DNA from: Nocardioides perillae
GTDB lineage: Bacteria; Actinomycetota; Actinomycetes; Propionibacteriales; Nocardioidaceae
Reading direction: 5' to 3'
Assembly (NCBI RefSeq): GCF_013409425.1
Contig: NZ_JACCAC010000001.1
Span: forward strand, 1,736,001-1,800,000
DNA: 64,000 nucleotides
A program made the position numbers and the translations under genes. Shown here piece after piece: positions 8,374 to 17,553 of this stretch. Positions within the stretch are counted from its first letter, which is position 1. Each line of letters begins with the position of its first letter. The notes below the pieces were generated by a model. It saw nothing but the letters and a program-made list of their open reading frames with translations, did not search any database and had not been told where the DNA came from.

Positions 8374-9519
8374 ATGAGCGACGAGGACGACCAGCTACCG
8401 ATCATCTGGACCCGACAAGGCGATGCGCTCGTAGCGGTCACGGCGGTCGAGCGTCGCATCGGAGGTTGGACCTCGATCGCCAGCCCGCATCTGCACCAGG
8501 CACTGGCCCGCCTTGTCAGCGCACCGTCTGGCTCCCGCTCTGGGAGCGTGCAGATCCGGACGTTCACGATGCGCGACGTCGACCTCGCTTGGTGGGATGC
8601 AGCCCAACGCAAAGGGCAGGACGGCTACTCGTACGGCACACTTTGGGGGCCGAAAGGCAAGTTCGTCAAGAACGTCCAGATCAAGGAAGTGAGTCCGCCG
8701 GCCACCGCTGGCGCAGGTGTGGTGAAGGCACCTCCGATCGACCCGGCGATGCTCGCGATCGCGGCAGCGATGCATGAGGTCCAGCAGACCCTGGAACGTA
8801 TCGAGGCCAAGGTCGACCAGATCATTGACACCGTCCAATGGTTGGAGGAGCGCCGTCAGCGCAAGCAGGAGGCCGAGCTTCTCGCAGCGGTCGCCACTCT
8901 GACGTCGGTCGCCCGTCGCTGCTTCGCGAGTGGCACGGTCGACCCCGAGGACCTGTTCCGTATCGGGCACTTGGAGCAGATCCTGGGGACGGTTCACCGC
9001 GAGATATGCACGGAACTCAATCACCTCGCGAAGGTCATCTCCTACACCGACGTCGACGGCGCGAAGAAGGCGCGCCGCATCGACCCTGGAAGAGTCGCGG
9101 GCCTGGTCGAGCTGGACGTGTTCGCCCTCAACGGCCTTAAGGCATACCACCAGCTGATGCTGCTGTCTAAGGCTTCAGCCGGCCGCCTCACCGCGGCAGA
9201 GATGGAGAGCTCCCGAGAGGAGCTACACCGGCTCCTGTCTACCACCGAGGCCGCGGTTTCGAGCCTCGCAGCGGTCGATACGAAGATGCGTGACCGCTCC
9301 CTGTGGACCTACATGCTGACAGTCGGGATCCCTGCGGGCCGTGCCGCCGACAGGCGACTGCGGCAGGAGGCGAACGGCCGCCGGAAGGAAGCACAGAAGA
9401 AGGCCGTGAAGCGCGCGAAGAAGTTGGCGGTCCTTGACGCTTCACTTGAGCAGCTGCAGGTCGTCCTTCCGAGGAGCACGGCGCCGCTGCAGCTGCTGTC
9501 CGCGGAGCAGGCCGGCTGA
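8374..9519 (+). CDS. Hypothetical coiled-coil protein
   Basis: A protein of 381 residues from ATG 8374 (GGGAG upstream); an in-frame GTG at 8359 is an alternative. Residues about 130-170 (MHEVQQTLERIEAKVDQIID) look like a coiled coil, and the C-terminus has a Lys/Arg-rich segment (RRKEAQKKAVKRAKKLAVL). There is no transmembrane segment and no catalytic motif I recognise. It sits between element-type small genes and Gabija, so a defence or accessory role is possible; family unknown. Confidence 0.55.
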   Translation: MSDEDDQLPIIWTRQGDALVAVTAVERRIGGWTSIASPHLHQALARLVSAPSGSRSGSVQIRTFTMRDVDLAWWDAAQRKGQDGYSYGTLWGPKGKFVKNVQIKEVSPPATAGAGVVKAPPIDPAMLAIAAAMHEVQQTLERIEAKVDQIIDTVQWLEERRQRKQEAELLAAVATLTSVARRCFASGTVDPEDLFRIGHLEQILGTVHREICTELNHLAKVISYTDVDGAKKARRIDPGRVAGLVELDVFALNGLKAYHQLMLLSKASAGRLTAAEMESSREELHRLLSTTEAAVSSLAAVDTKMRDRSLWTYMLTVGIPAGRAADRRLRQEANGRRKEAQKKAVKRAKKLAVLDASLEQLQVVLPRSTAPLQLLSAEQAG

Positions 9520-9869
9520 GGGCGAAGTTGATTCGTGGGCGAGGGGCGCCCTCCTGGCCATCTACCGCGCGACCTAAAGCGGCTGCCGGGCTTGAGTACC
9601 TCTGCGGGGACTGGCAGTGGCGGGGCGCTTGCGCAGAAGTGCCACCCGACTCGACCGCGATCCCTGACAGAGGCTTGGCGTCCACGGTGGGGGCCTTTCC
9701 GCCGCCGGCCGCGATCCACCTACGCATCCGGTTGAAGGGGTGTTCAACAACCCGCACCCGAGGCCTTCGAGGCCGGCGGACCAACTTTCTCGGACGAGAT
9801 TGATCGCCGGGAGACGATTTCGGACCTAGGTGTACGCAAGGACATTTCGTTGCCACCTGGAGGAAGGTC
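9520..9869. other. Non-coding gap before HTH gene
   Basis: 350 bp without a supportable gene. The last bases carry GGAGGAAGG, the ribosome binding site of the HTH gene at 9870. Nothing else stands out. Confidence 0.4.
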
Positions 9870-10049
9870 ATGAATGACAAGCTGCTCTACCGCATCCCGG
9901 AGGTCGCCGAGCATCTGAACATCAGTCGCTCGAAGGTCTACGAGCTCCTCAAGTCCGGCGAGCTTCCGTCGGTCCACATCGCCCGCACTCGTCTGGTCCG
10001 CAAGGTCGACCTCGAGGCGTACGTCCAGAGCCTCCCGGAGGCGTCATGA
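9870..10049 (+). CDS. Excisionase-like HTH protein
   Basis: A protein of 59 residues with GGAGGAAGG before ATG 9870. It is a minimal excisionase/MerR HTH: RIPEVAEHLNISRSKVYELL, then VHIARTRLVRKVDLEAYV. Its stop overlaps the next start (ATGA at 10046). Small Xis-like proteins of this kind control excision or element promoters; here it opens the rightward group that ends with Gabija. Confidence 0.75.
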   Translation: MNDKLLYRIPEVAEHLNISRSKVYELLKSGELPSVHIARTRLVRKVDLEAYVQSLPEAS

Positions 10050-10342
10050 GCCAGACTGACCGCCAGCGCGCCCGACAGAACATGCGGGAGAAGAAGTCTC
10101 TCAAGCACCTGCGCCGTGCTCAGCGGCTCGACCAGCTCGGCGCCCGCCTCGCCCAACTGGTCCAGCTGCGCGAACGAACGGTCGGTCAACTCGACCTCCG
10201 GATCGCCGAGGCCATCGCCGAGATGAGTAACGAGCACCGGGCGACGGTCGCCGACATCGTCAAACACGCCGGCGGCAGCCTCGATCGTCGAGAGGTCACG
10301 CGCCTGAAGTCCCGCAGCACCCGGTGCCGTCAGAACATCTGA
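10046..10342 (+). CDS. Small basic helical protein, unknown
   Basis: A protein of 98 residues, highly charged and probably all helical (KSLKHLRRAQRLDQLGARLA; QLVQLRERTVGQLDLRIAEA). It is translationally coupled to the HTH gene by ATGA. The pairing suggests a partner of the excisionase-like protein. No family recognised. Confidence 0.5.
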   Translation: MSQTDRQRARQNMREKKSLKHLRRAQRLDQLGARLAQLVQLRERTVGQLDLRIAEAIAEMSNEHRATVADIVKHAGGSLDRREVTRLKSRSTRCRQNI

Positions 10343-10418
10343 CGACGCGCTCCGTCGTCGACCGGCATCACTAGACTTGGTCGAGGCAGCATCGTGTAGC
10401 CATGAAGCAGGAGGACGC

Positions 10419-10760
10419 GTGGACCGTGACGAGAAGAAGCGCCTTCGTGATCGTATCGGCGAGTCCCTCGACGTGTCCGGCACCCGCTTGACGGACGATG
10501 AGGCCAGGAGGCTTAGCGACTTCCTAGACGAGTACGACAACAAGTACAGGGGCCGGAGCCGATCGCGGACCACGAGCCACACGGGCTGGAGCTCCGACGG
10601 AAAGTTCATCCGCAAGGAGACGTTTACCGACACCTTCACGGACGAGCCCGGCATCCGACAGGACTACGAGTACCACGATGACGACGGCCAGCATGGTGCC
10701 TCGTCGAGGGAAGTCACGGATGCCCGTGGGATCCTGAATTGGCTCCGGGACAACCCCTGA
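10419..10760 (+). CDS. Small hydrophilic protein, unknown
   Basis: A protein of 113 residues starting at GTG 10419, seven bases after AGGAGG. It is rich in Asp, Arg, Ser and Thr, has no membrane segment and no motif I recognise. It lies about 100 bp before gajA on the same strand but with a gap, so membership in the Gabija unit is unclear. Confidence 0.45.
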   Translation: MDRDEKKRLRDRIGESLDVSGTRLTDDEARRLSDFLDEYDNKYRGRSRSRTTSHTGWSSDGKFIRKETFTDTFTDEPGIRQDYEYHDDDGQHGASSREVTDARGILNWLRDNP

Positions 10761-10861
10761 CCAGCTTGGTCGCAGTTGCTCGGCATCGCGAGATAGGAAC
10801 TTGTGCTACTGGATCAGCGTGGAAAGCCGAGCATCGGGGTGGCCAGCACTAACCTCGGCAC

Positions 10862-12637
10862 GTGACTACTGCTGCCGCCGCTCCTGTCTCGAAGCACGCG
10901 GCGCTGTACGTCGAGAACGTGATGATTCGGAACTTCCGGGGGATCGTTTCCTGTGAAGTGGAACTTGAGCCCGGGCTCACCCTCCTCGTCGGGCGGAACA
11001 ACGTCGGCAAGTCAAGGGTGCTATCTGCGCTGCACCTAGCGTTGGGCGGTCGTGTCGCTGATGTGGATGACTTCACCGTCGGATCCTCTGCGGAGCCCGA
11101 GATCGATGTCGTTCTCGCGCCCAGCCCACCTTCCGCATCCACAGACGAGCAAGCGTTCGACGATGACGAAGGTCGGCTGATGGGCGGCGATGCACAGACG
11201 ATCAGCGACCCCCCGTTTCGTGAGCGCTTCGCCTGGCGCACGCACGTCCGACGTTCGGCCGAAGGGCTTGGCGCTCGGTCCGAGTTCAAGATTCTGACGT
11301 TCGACGCCGCCAGTGACAGCTGGGTGGAGCGCGCGGGCGCCAAGGATCTCGGAAGAATCGCTCGCGGGCTGGTCGCCTCGGACCTAGTCAATACCGGTCG
11401 CGACCTAATGGAGGAGCTCGGACGTCGTGGCTCGGGGGTTCGAAAGGTGCTCAGCGATCTGGACGTCGCCGACGTGACGCGGGCAGATCTGGAGCTCCGC
11501 TTGGCGGGTCTCAGCGCCGACATCGTCGCGGGAAGCGGGACCCTCGCCTCGGTGACTCGGTCACTGGATGCGCTGAACCGCGCCGTCGGGAGCATCGGGG
11601 CCCCGGGGATAAATCCGATCCCCATCACGCTTGAGGAACTCGCCCGGTCGCTGTCCATTGACCTTGATAGTGGGCACGGGGCGCTTCCGATTCGGATGCA
11701 CGGCGCCGGCGCACGGAGTTTGGCCTCGCTCCAGATTCAAGGCGTGCTGTACGAACGGTTGCTTGGCGCCGATGGCGGCTCGCTCCGTCCTCATCCCGTG
11801 ACCCTCGTTGAGGAGCCTGAAGCGCATCTGCACCCACAGGCCGCATCCGAGCTGCCGCACCTGTTGAAGTCGATCGGCGGGCAGGTCGTTGCGAGCACAC
11901 ACTCCAGCCAAGTCGTGACGGCAACCGACCCACGAGCCATACGGCTTCTGCGAGAAAGCGCAGGCTCGCTGGTCGTTGTCGACCTCGGTCCCGCCGCCAA
12001 AGATTCTCCAGGTACACCTCGGCCGTTTCGCCCAAGTCGACATACCGAGGAGATGGAGAAGCTCAAGCGCCTGGCCGAACGACCTTTTGGGGAGATTCTC
12101 TTCGCAAGTGCCATCGTCATCGGGGACGGAGCAACGGAGCGCGGCTTTCTACCTCCTGTTCTGAGGCATGCCCTCGGCCCGAAAGCACACGGGGTCTGTG
12201 TAATCGACCCGGAGTCAATGTCAACACCGACTGCTCTTTCGGTCGCCAAGTTCGCAAATGTCGTCGGGGTCCCGTGGTTCATTTTCGCTGACGGAGATCC
12301 GGCTGGCGTCGCCGCCGTCGAAGGTCTTGCGACGGCAGGAAGGTCCGTCGCGACTGTGATCTGGGTCGGCAAGCCGGACGCTGCCGCAGCCAAGGGCGTG
12401 TCTGGCGCGATCGAGGCAATGATTGTCGACTTCGATGAGGAAGTCGGTAGGACCGCGTGCGAGCGGGTGCGCCCCGACCTAGCGCCGGTCGCCAATATTC
12501 TCGCGACAATGAAGGCCTCGAAGGGTTCGATCGGTCAGACCCTGGCAGACGTCTTGATCGAACGCTACGGCGACTTCCATAGCTGGCCGTCGCCGATGCA
12601 GAAGCTGATCCAGGCTATCGACGGGGTCCTGTCATGA
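10862..12637 (+). CDS. gajA: Gabija GajA: OLD-family ATPase-TOPRIM nuclease
   Basis: A protein of 591 residues from GTG 10862. The N-terminus has RNFRGIVSCEVELEPGLTLL and Walker A GRNNVGKS (about residue 45); the ABC signature/Walker B region is VTLVEEPEAHLHPQAASELP (about 315), followed by ASTHSSQVV. After residue 400 a TOPRIM fold appears (AIVIGDGATERGFLPPVL; ADGDPAGVAAVE). OLD-type ATPase plus TOPRIM is the GajA layout. In the family GajA is a sequence-specific nicking endonuclease inhibited by nucleotides and triggered when phage lowers NTP levels. The start of gajB overlaps its stop (ATGA at 12634). Assignment as Gabija rests on the pair. Confidence 0.88.
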   Translation: MTTAAAAPVSKHAALYVENVMIRNFRGIVSCEVELEPGLTLLVGRNNVGKSRVLSALHLALGGRVADVDDFTVGSSAEPEIDVVLAPSPPSASTDEQAFDDDEGRLMGGDAQTISDPPFRERFAWRTHVRRSAEGLGARSEFKILTFDAASDSWVERAGAKDLGRIARGLVASDLVNTGRDLMEELGRRGSGVRKVLSDLDVADVTRADLELRLAGLSADIVAGSGTLASVTRSLDALNRAVGSIGAPGINPIPITLEELARSLSIDLDSGHGALPIRMHGAGARSLASLQIQGVLYERLLGADGGSLRPHPVTLVEEPEAHLHPQAASELPHLLKSIGGQVVASTHSSQVVTATDPRAIRLLRESAGSLVVVDLGPAAKDSPGTPRPFRPSRHTEEMEKLKRLAERPFGEILFASAIVIGDGATERGFLPPVLRHALGPKAHGVCVIDPESMSTPTALSVAKFANVVGVPWFIFADGDPAGVAAVEGLATAGRSVATVIWVGKPDAAAAKGVSGAIEAMIVDFDEEVGRTACERVRPDLAPVANILATMKASKGSIGQTLADVLIERYGDFHSWPSPMQKLIQAIDGVLS

Positions 12638-14445
12638 CCACGACTGACGACTTCAACGATCCGGTCCTGAGTGCTGAGCAACAGGCGGCCGTCGACAGCA
12701 ACGCGCGTGCGCTCGTGGTCGTAGCGAGCGCGGGTAGCGGCAAGACAGAAGTGGTCGCTCGGCGCATCCAACGTCTACTCCTGGCCGACCCCGAAAGCAG
12801 TGGCCGCGTGCTCGCCTTGACCTACACGGTGAAGGCGGCCGACGAGCTTCGCGCGAGGCTCGATAGCCGGCTGGGTGCTCTCGCACGTCGGGTCGACAGC
12901 GAGACCATCCACGGGTTCGCCCACAACCTCCTACGCACTCATGGCACTCGAATTGGCCTTCCGCTGGAGCCGGAGCTGCTGGCTCGAGATGAGGACCGCG
13001 TGGAGCTCTTTCGCTCCTGGCTGCGCGACCACGGCGAGGCTGAGCCCGAGGACCTCAAGGGCCGCCTAGCGGGCTTTGACTTGGCCCGTGCTAAAGGGGA
13101 GCGTGTTGCGGGCCTCAACGATTGGCTCCAGGCACTCGAAGACAACGGGGCTCTGGATTATCCGGCGCTCCTCGCGAGGGCCACCGAGTTGTTGACTGTC
13201 GCCTCGGCGCGTCGCCAGACTCGGCGCCTCTACACCTCCGTCGTCGTCGATGAGGCCCAGAACCTGACGAGGGCGCAGTACGACCTACTCATTGAGCTGG
13301 CGTCGGACGAAGGAAAGATCGCCGTCCCGATGATGCTCGTCGGTGATGACAAGCAATCGATCGTAAGTTTCGCTGGAGCAGACCCGCGCCTCATCAGAGC
13401 CTTCACCGAAGCCTTTGCTGCCGAGCGTCACGAACTCCACACCAACTTCCGATCTGCAACCGCGCTCGCCGCCGCATCAAGCAAGGTAGCGGCTGCGCTG
13501 GGCCACCCTGCTGGTGAGGAGGCGGCATTCGCGGCTCCCGGCATGATCGCTGTCGAGGCGTTCGCAACAGAAGCGGACGAGGGCGAGAGAGTTGCCGCTT
13601 GGGTCGCAGGATTGTTGGAGCGCGGGCTACCTCAGGAGGCGCTCGGCGACGACGAGAATCACTTGCTTCGTGCGGAAGAGATCGCGGTACTGTCCAGGTC
13701 AGCCGCCGGTCTTCGCCTTGTAGCGTCCGCGCTGACTGCTCGTGACATTCCGTTCGCGCTGTCCAGCACGCCGAATGAGTGGCTCACGACTATGGCCGGC
13801 CGGATAGTTCTTGAGACGGTATCCCTGAAGGCTGCGCCCGATCACCACTCGACCTACTGGGAGATAGGCAGGCTCCTTGGTGTGGATCTTGCAGAAGAGT
13901 CGGCGAGCGCCGTGCGACACGCGATCCTCGGATCGGAGGACAAGCTGATTCGTGCGACGGCAGGCGTGGTCGACCTTACCGACGTTTCGGAACTAGTCCC
14001 TTTCCTGCAGGCGGTGCAGGTACAGACGGGGCTGGCCGACGCAGAGGCGGCGAATTGGCAGACTGATGTGCTGCAGTTCGCGACAAGCTGGGCCCAGTTT
14101 GACAGGCTGACCGGACGGTCAGAGCTCACGTGGGCGAACTTCAAGCTGCATTGCTCCCGCGCGCAGCGTGGGGACGACCTTGCGTCCGGCGTGCGCTTGC
14201 TCACCGTTCACAAGTCCCAAGGACGCGAGTATGCCGCCGTTGGGGTCGTTGGCCTCAACGACGGTCAGTTTCCAGACTTCAGAGCGACGACGGAGTCGGC
14301 ATTGCGGGACGAGCTGCGAACCTTCTACGTCGCCATTACGCGCCCACGTAGAGTCCTCTTGCTCACGCGGGCGAAGGTGCGAGACACCAGGTACGGTCCG
14401 AGAGCCACGCAGCCGTCGAGATTCCTCTCGCTCGTGACGCCTTAG
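12634..14445 (+). CDS. gajB: Gabija GajB: UvrD/PcrA-like helicase
   Basis: A protein of 603 residues. LSAEQQAAVDSNARALVVVA, then SAGSGKTEVVARRI (Walker A); VVVDEAQNLTRAQYDLL (motif II, DEAQ); MMLVGDDKQSIVSFAGADPR (motif III); VRLLTVHKSQGREYAAVGVV (motif V) and TFYVAITRPRRVLLL (motif VI) give a full superfamily 1 UvrD-like set. It is coupled to gajA by a 4-bp overlap. In Gabija, GajB joins GajA in one large complex, senses DNA ends and enhances cleavage. All helicase motifs look intact. Confidence 0.88.
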   Translation: MTTTDDFNDPVLSAEQQAAVDSNARALVVVASAGSGKTEVVARRIQRLLLADPESSGRVLALTYTVKAADELRARLDSRLGALARRVDSETIHGFAHNLLRTHGTRIGLPLEPELLARDEDRVELFRSWLRDHGEAEPEDLKGRLAGFDLARAKGERVAGLNDWLQALEDNGALDYPALLARATELLTVASARRQTRRLYTSVVVDEAQNLTRAQYDLLIELASDEGKIAVPMMLVGDDKQSIVSFAGADPRLIRAFTEAFAAERHELHTNFRSATALAAASSKVAAALGHPAGEEAAFAAPGMIAVEAFATEADEGERVAAWVAGLLERGLPQEALGDDENHLLRAEEIAVLSRSAAGLRLVASALTARDIPFALSSTPNEWLTTMAGRIVLETVSLKAAPDHHSTYWEIGRLLGVDLAEESASAVRHAILGSEDKLIRATAGVVDLTDVSELVPFLQAVQVQTGLADAEAANWQTDVLQFATSWAQFDRLTGRSELTWANFKLHCSRAQRGDDLASGVRLLTVHKSQGREYAAVGVVGLNDGQFPDFRATTESALRDELRTFYVAITRPRRVLLLTRAKVRDTRYGPRATQPSRFLSLVTP

Positions 14446-14465
14446 AGATCGGCGACCGCGCGGGC

Positions 14466-17400
14466 CTACCCGGCCACGAGCTGAAGCAGAGAGTCGTACG
14501 TGTCGACGACGTCGTACTCCACTCCATGGTTCTCGGACCTGGTGTTGAGGGAGGCAAAGAACTTCTTCGCGCACTCGATCTTGGCGTTCTCAACCCCCTT
14601 GAGTTGGAGGGTCGACATGGAGCCCTTGGTCTCGGCGACGAAGTAGACGTGCTTGATCTTAGTGGTGTCGTCGCGGAAGGCGATGGCCCAGTCGGGGTTG
14701 TAGTCGCCGACCGGGGTCGGGATGAAGAACCCGCGCGGGAGCTTGGAGTAGACGACTACCTCGTCGCTGACGTCGAGCTTCTCGACGAAGGACCGCTCGA
14801 CCTTGGAGTCGGTGACGACGTACTCGTAGACGCTCTTCTTGAGCTTCTCGCCTGCCTTCGACAGGTCTTGGGCGGTTTGGTTCTCGGTGAAGATCGAGGA
14901 GTCATAACGGTTGTCGAGCGGGTCGTAGGTCAGATGCTCGACGATCACGGTGGCCTTCTGCTCGTTGATGAGCCGGGCGCCTTCGGTGATGAACTGCTCG
15001 GGGTTCTGCTTGAACTTCGCGAACGTGCCCGGGTTGATGCCGGTGAGGATCGCCGCGCAGGTGCGCCGCGTGAGCTGCGTCTTCTCGGCGATCTCGCCGA
15101 GCAGGTCGTACTTCACGGTCGAGCCCGCAGACACAGCCGAGTGCTCGACCTTCGTCTCCGAAACCTTGAAGCCGGTGCCTGCTTCGAGTTGTTCGACTTC
15201 GAGTCCGACGACCTGCTTGCCGGCCTCTACGAGGTACTGCATGACCGTGACGTTCAGAGAGGTGTCGAGCACGCGGATGCAGTTGCGGATGAGCTCGTTG
15301 GAGTCGAACTCGACCTGGTAGACGGCCTTGTGGTTGATGCGGCCCCACAACTCCTGGAATTCACGCTTCTTGAAGTTAGCCTCGTTGAACGGGATCTTCT
15401 TCGGCTTGCGGCCGTCGGTGGGCTTGGGCACGTCGAGATAGAGAGCGTCGACGAGCGGCCACACGAAGTCGATGACCGGCTTGAGCGCCTCCGCGGTGGG
15501 TGCGGCGAGGGTGCCGTGGGCGCGGGCGTCCTTGTAGGTCTGGGTGACGAAGCCGTCGTCGTCGATGTAGTCGTGGCGGATGAGGTGGTTGTAGAGCGCT
15601 TGTGCGAGCGCCTTCTCCATGACGCTCGTGGAGCCGTCGCCAAACTTGATCTGCTTGCCGGTGAAGTAGTCGACGCTCGCCTTGCGCGGGCGCGTTGACA
15701 GGGACTCGATGATCTCCCTCTGCAGGGCGGTGACGAAGTCGGTGTAGGACTCGTCGGTGACGACGGTCAGCTCGTTGATGTCGTGGACGGTGACGGGGTT
15801 GTCCATCCGTTCGCCGTGCTGGTCCACTGACAGCCGCAGTCCGCGGCCGATCTCCTGGCGCCGCGTCGTGGTGTTGTCGCTCTTCTTGAGCATGCCCATG
15901 ACGAATACGTTGGGGTTGTCCCAGCCCTCCCGCAGAGCCGAGTGAGACCAGATGAACCGCACGGGTTCCTCGAAGGAGAGCAGCCGCTCCTTGTCCTTGA
16001 GGATCAGGTCGTAGGCGTCGACGTCGTCGGATTGGCCTGCGAAGTCGCCGCGCGCGGCGATCTTGCCGTCGATCGATCGGCCGGTCTTCTTGTCGATCGA
16101 GAAGTAGCCCTCGTGGGTCGAGCGCACAGGGATCGCCTCGACGTGTTTGCGGTAGCGCTCGGCGGCCTCGTCGAAGTCGAGCTGGCCGAGATAGTCGTGG
16201 AGGACCGCTTCGTACTCCTCCTCGAAAACCCGCGCGTACTCGCCGAGGCCGTCTTCGCGGTCGTAGTCGCGATACTTGGCGACCTCGTCTACGAAGAACA
16301 GTGAGAGCGCCTTGATGCCCTGCGCGAACAGCTCGCGCTCCTTGTCCAGGTGGGCTCGGATGACCTCGCGGATCTGGATGCGCCGTTTCTGGTCTTCGGC
16401 CACGTCTTCGGTGACCTCGCCGGCACCGATGATGTCGCCGTTGCTGAGCTCGATGATGTCGCGGTTCGCGTCGACATCCCGGATGAACAGGCCCTTGTAT
16501 GCCTCGATGCCGCCGGAGATGTCGTGCAGGTTCATGCCCTGGCTCAGCCGCTTGACCTGTCGCTTGATGCCGGTGGCGGTCTGCACCTCCAACTCGACTC
16601 GCGCCTTGGGGAAGTCCGCGCCCTTGCCGATCTCCAGCCCGTCCACATAGAGGTACGCCGTGCTGCCGGCCAGATGCTTCACGGTGATGCCCCGCACGGC
16701 GATCTTCTTCACCAGCTTCTGGTTGTAGGCATCGACCGCATCGAGGCGGTGTACCTTGGTGCGCTCAATCTTGTGGGTCGCCGAGTAGCGCAGCGCGAAC
16801 AGGGCGTTGAACAGCCCGAGTGCCTCCAGGGACTTCGAGGGCTTCTTCGCGTCACCCTCGATCTTCTGCGGCTCGTCGATGATCAGAATCGGCCGGTTCG
16901 CTGCGATCACGTCGATCGGCCTGCGCGACTGGAAGTCGTCGAGCACCTCGTAGATGCGGCGCGCGTCCTTGCCGGTGGCGTTGAACGCCTGGATGTTGAT
17001 GATCATCACCTGCACGCCCGCGTCGGAGGAGAACCGCTCCAGCTCGTGGAGCCGCGAGGAGTTGTAGACGAACGTGCGTGGCTTGGTCCCGTACATCTGC
17101 TGGAAGTGCTCGGCGGTGATGTCGAACGACTTCTTCACGCCCTCACGGATCGCGATCGACGGCACAACGACGATGTACTTCGACCACCCATACCGCTTGT
17201 GCAGTTCCATGATGGTCTTGATGTAGACGTAGGTCTTCCCGGTGCCGGTCTCCATCTCCACGTCGAGATTGAGCGGTGCTGCGGACTTCTTGACCGGGTC
17301 CCTGAGGTCCTTGGACAGCTCCAGCCCCCGCGTCTGCTGCACCCGGTGGACGTTCGTCAGGAGCTGCGGCGGCGTGAGCGCGATCTCCGCGTTGCGCAGA

Positions 17401-17549
17401 CCCGCGTCCTCCAGCAGGGTCGCGGCCGCGTCCTTGCCGGGGTCAATGCGGTACTTCACCCCGTCGGCGTAGGGCTGGCCAGTGAAGACGTCGACCACGG
17501 CGTCGACAGCCTCGGTCTGGTATTGCTGGACCTTGAACTGGAGCTTCAT
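14466..17549 (-). CDS. res: Type III restriction endonuclease subunit Res
   Basis: A protein of 1027 residues. DVEMETGTGKTYVYIKTIME (about 95-115) is the Walker A region, RPILIIDEPQKIEG the motif II of Res translocases, and FIWSHSALREGWDNPNVFVM with ETTRRQEIGRGLRL-like residues (TTRRQEIGRGLRLSV) the C-terminal helicase motifs. Near the C-terminus NPDWAIAFRD, then YFVAETKGS, is the PD...ExK nuclease site of type III Res. Length fits the family. It starts 4 bp after the Mod1 stop and ends the directon. It cleaves DNA when two Res-Mod complexes meet; specificity comes from whichever Mod it binds. Confidence 0.92.
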   Translation of the reverse strand: MKLQFKVQQYQTEAVDAVVDVFTGQPYADGVKYRIDPGKDAAATLLEDAGLRNAEIALTPPQLLTNVHRVQQTRGLELSKDLRDPVKKSAAPLNLDVEMETGTGKTYVYIKTIMELHKRYGWSKYIVVVPSIAIREGVKKSFDITAEHFQQMYGTKPRTFVYNSSRLHELERFSSDAGVQVMIINIQAFNATGKDARRIYEVLDDFQSRRPIDVIAANRPILIIDEPQKIEGDAKKPSKSLEALGLFNALFALRYSATHKIERTKVHRLDAVDAYNQKLVKKIAVRGITVKHLAGSTAYLYVDGLEIGKGADFPKARVELEVQTATGIKRQVKRLSQGMNLHDISGGIEAYKGLFIRDVDANRDIIELSNGDIIGAGEVTEDVAEDQKRRIQIREVIRAHLDKERELFAQGIKALSLFFVDEVAKYRDYDREDGLGEYARVFEEEYEAVLHDYLGQLDFDEAAERYRKHVEAIPVRSTHEGYFSIDKKTGRSIDGKIAARGDFAGQSDDVDAYDLILKDKERLLSFEEPVRFIWSHSALREGWDNPNVFVMGMLKKSDNTTTRRQEIGRGLRLSVDQHGERMDNPVTVHDINELTVVTDESYTDFVTALQREIIESLSTRPRKASVDYFTGKQIKFGDGSTSVMEKALAQALYNHLIRHDYIDDDGFVTQTYKDARAHGTLAAPTAEALKPVIDFVWPLVDALYLDVPKPTDGRKPKKIPFNEANFKKREFQELWGRINHKAVYQVEFDSNELIRNCIRVLDTSLNVTVMQYLVEAGKQVVGLEVEQLEAGTGFKVSETKVEHSAVSAGSTVKYDLLGEIAEKTQLTRRTCAAILTGINPGTFAKFKQNPEQFITEGARLINEQKATVIVEHLTYDPLDNRYDSSIFTENQTAQDLSKAGEKLKKSVYEYVVTDSKVERSFVEKLDVSDEVVVYSKLPRGFFIPTPVGDYNPDWAIAFRDDTTKIKHVYFVAETKGSMSTLQLKGVENAKIECAKKFFASLNTRSENHGVEYDVVDTYDSLLQLVAG

Positions 17550-17553
17550 CGGG

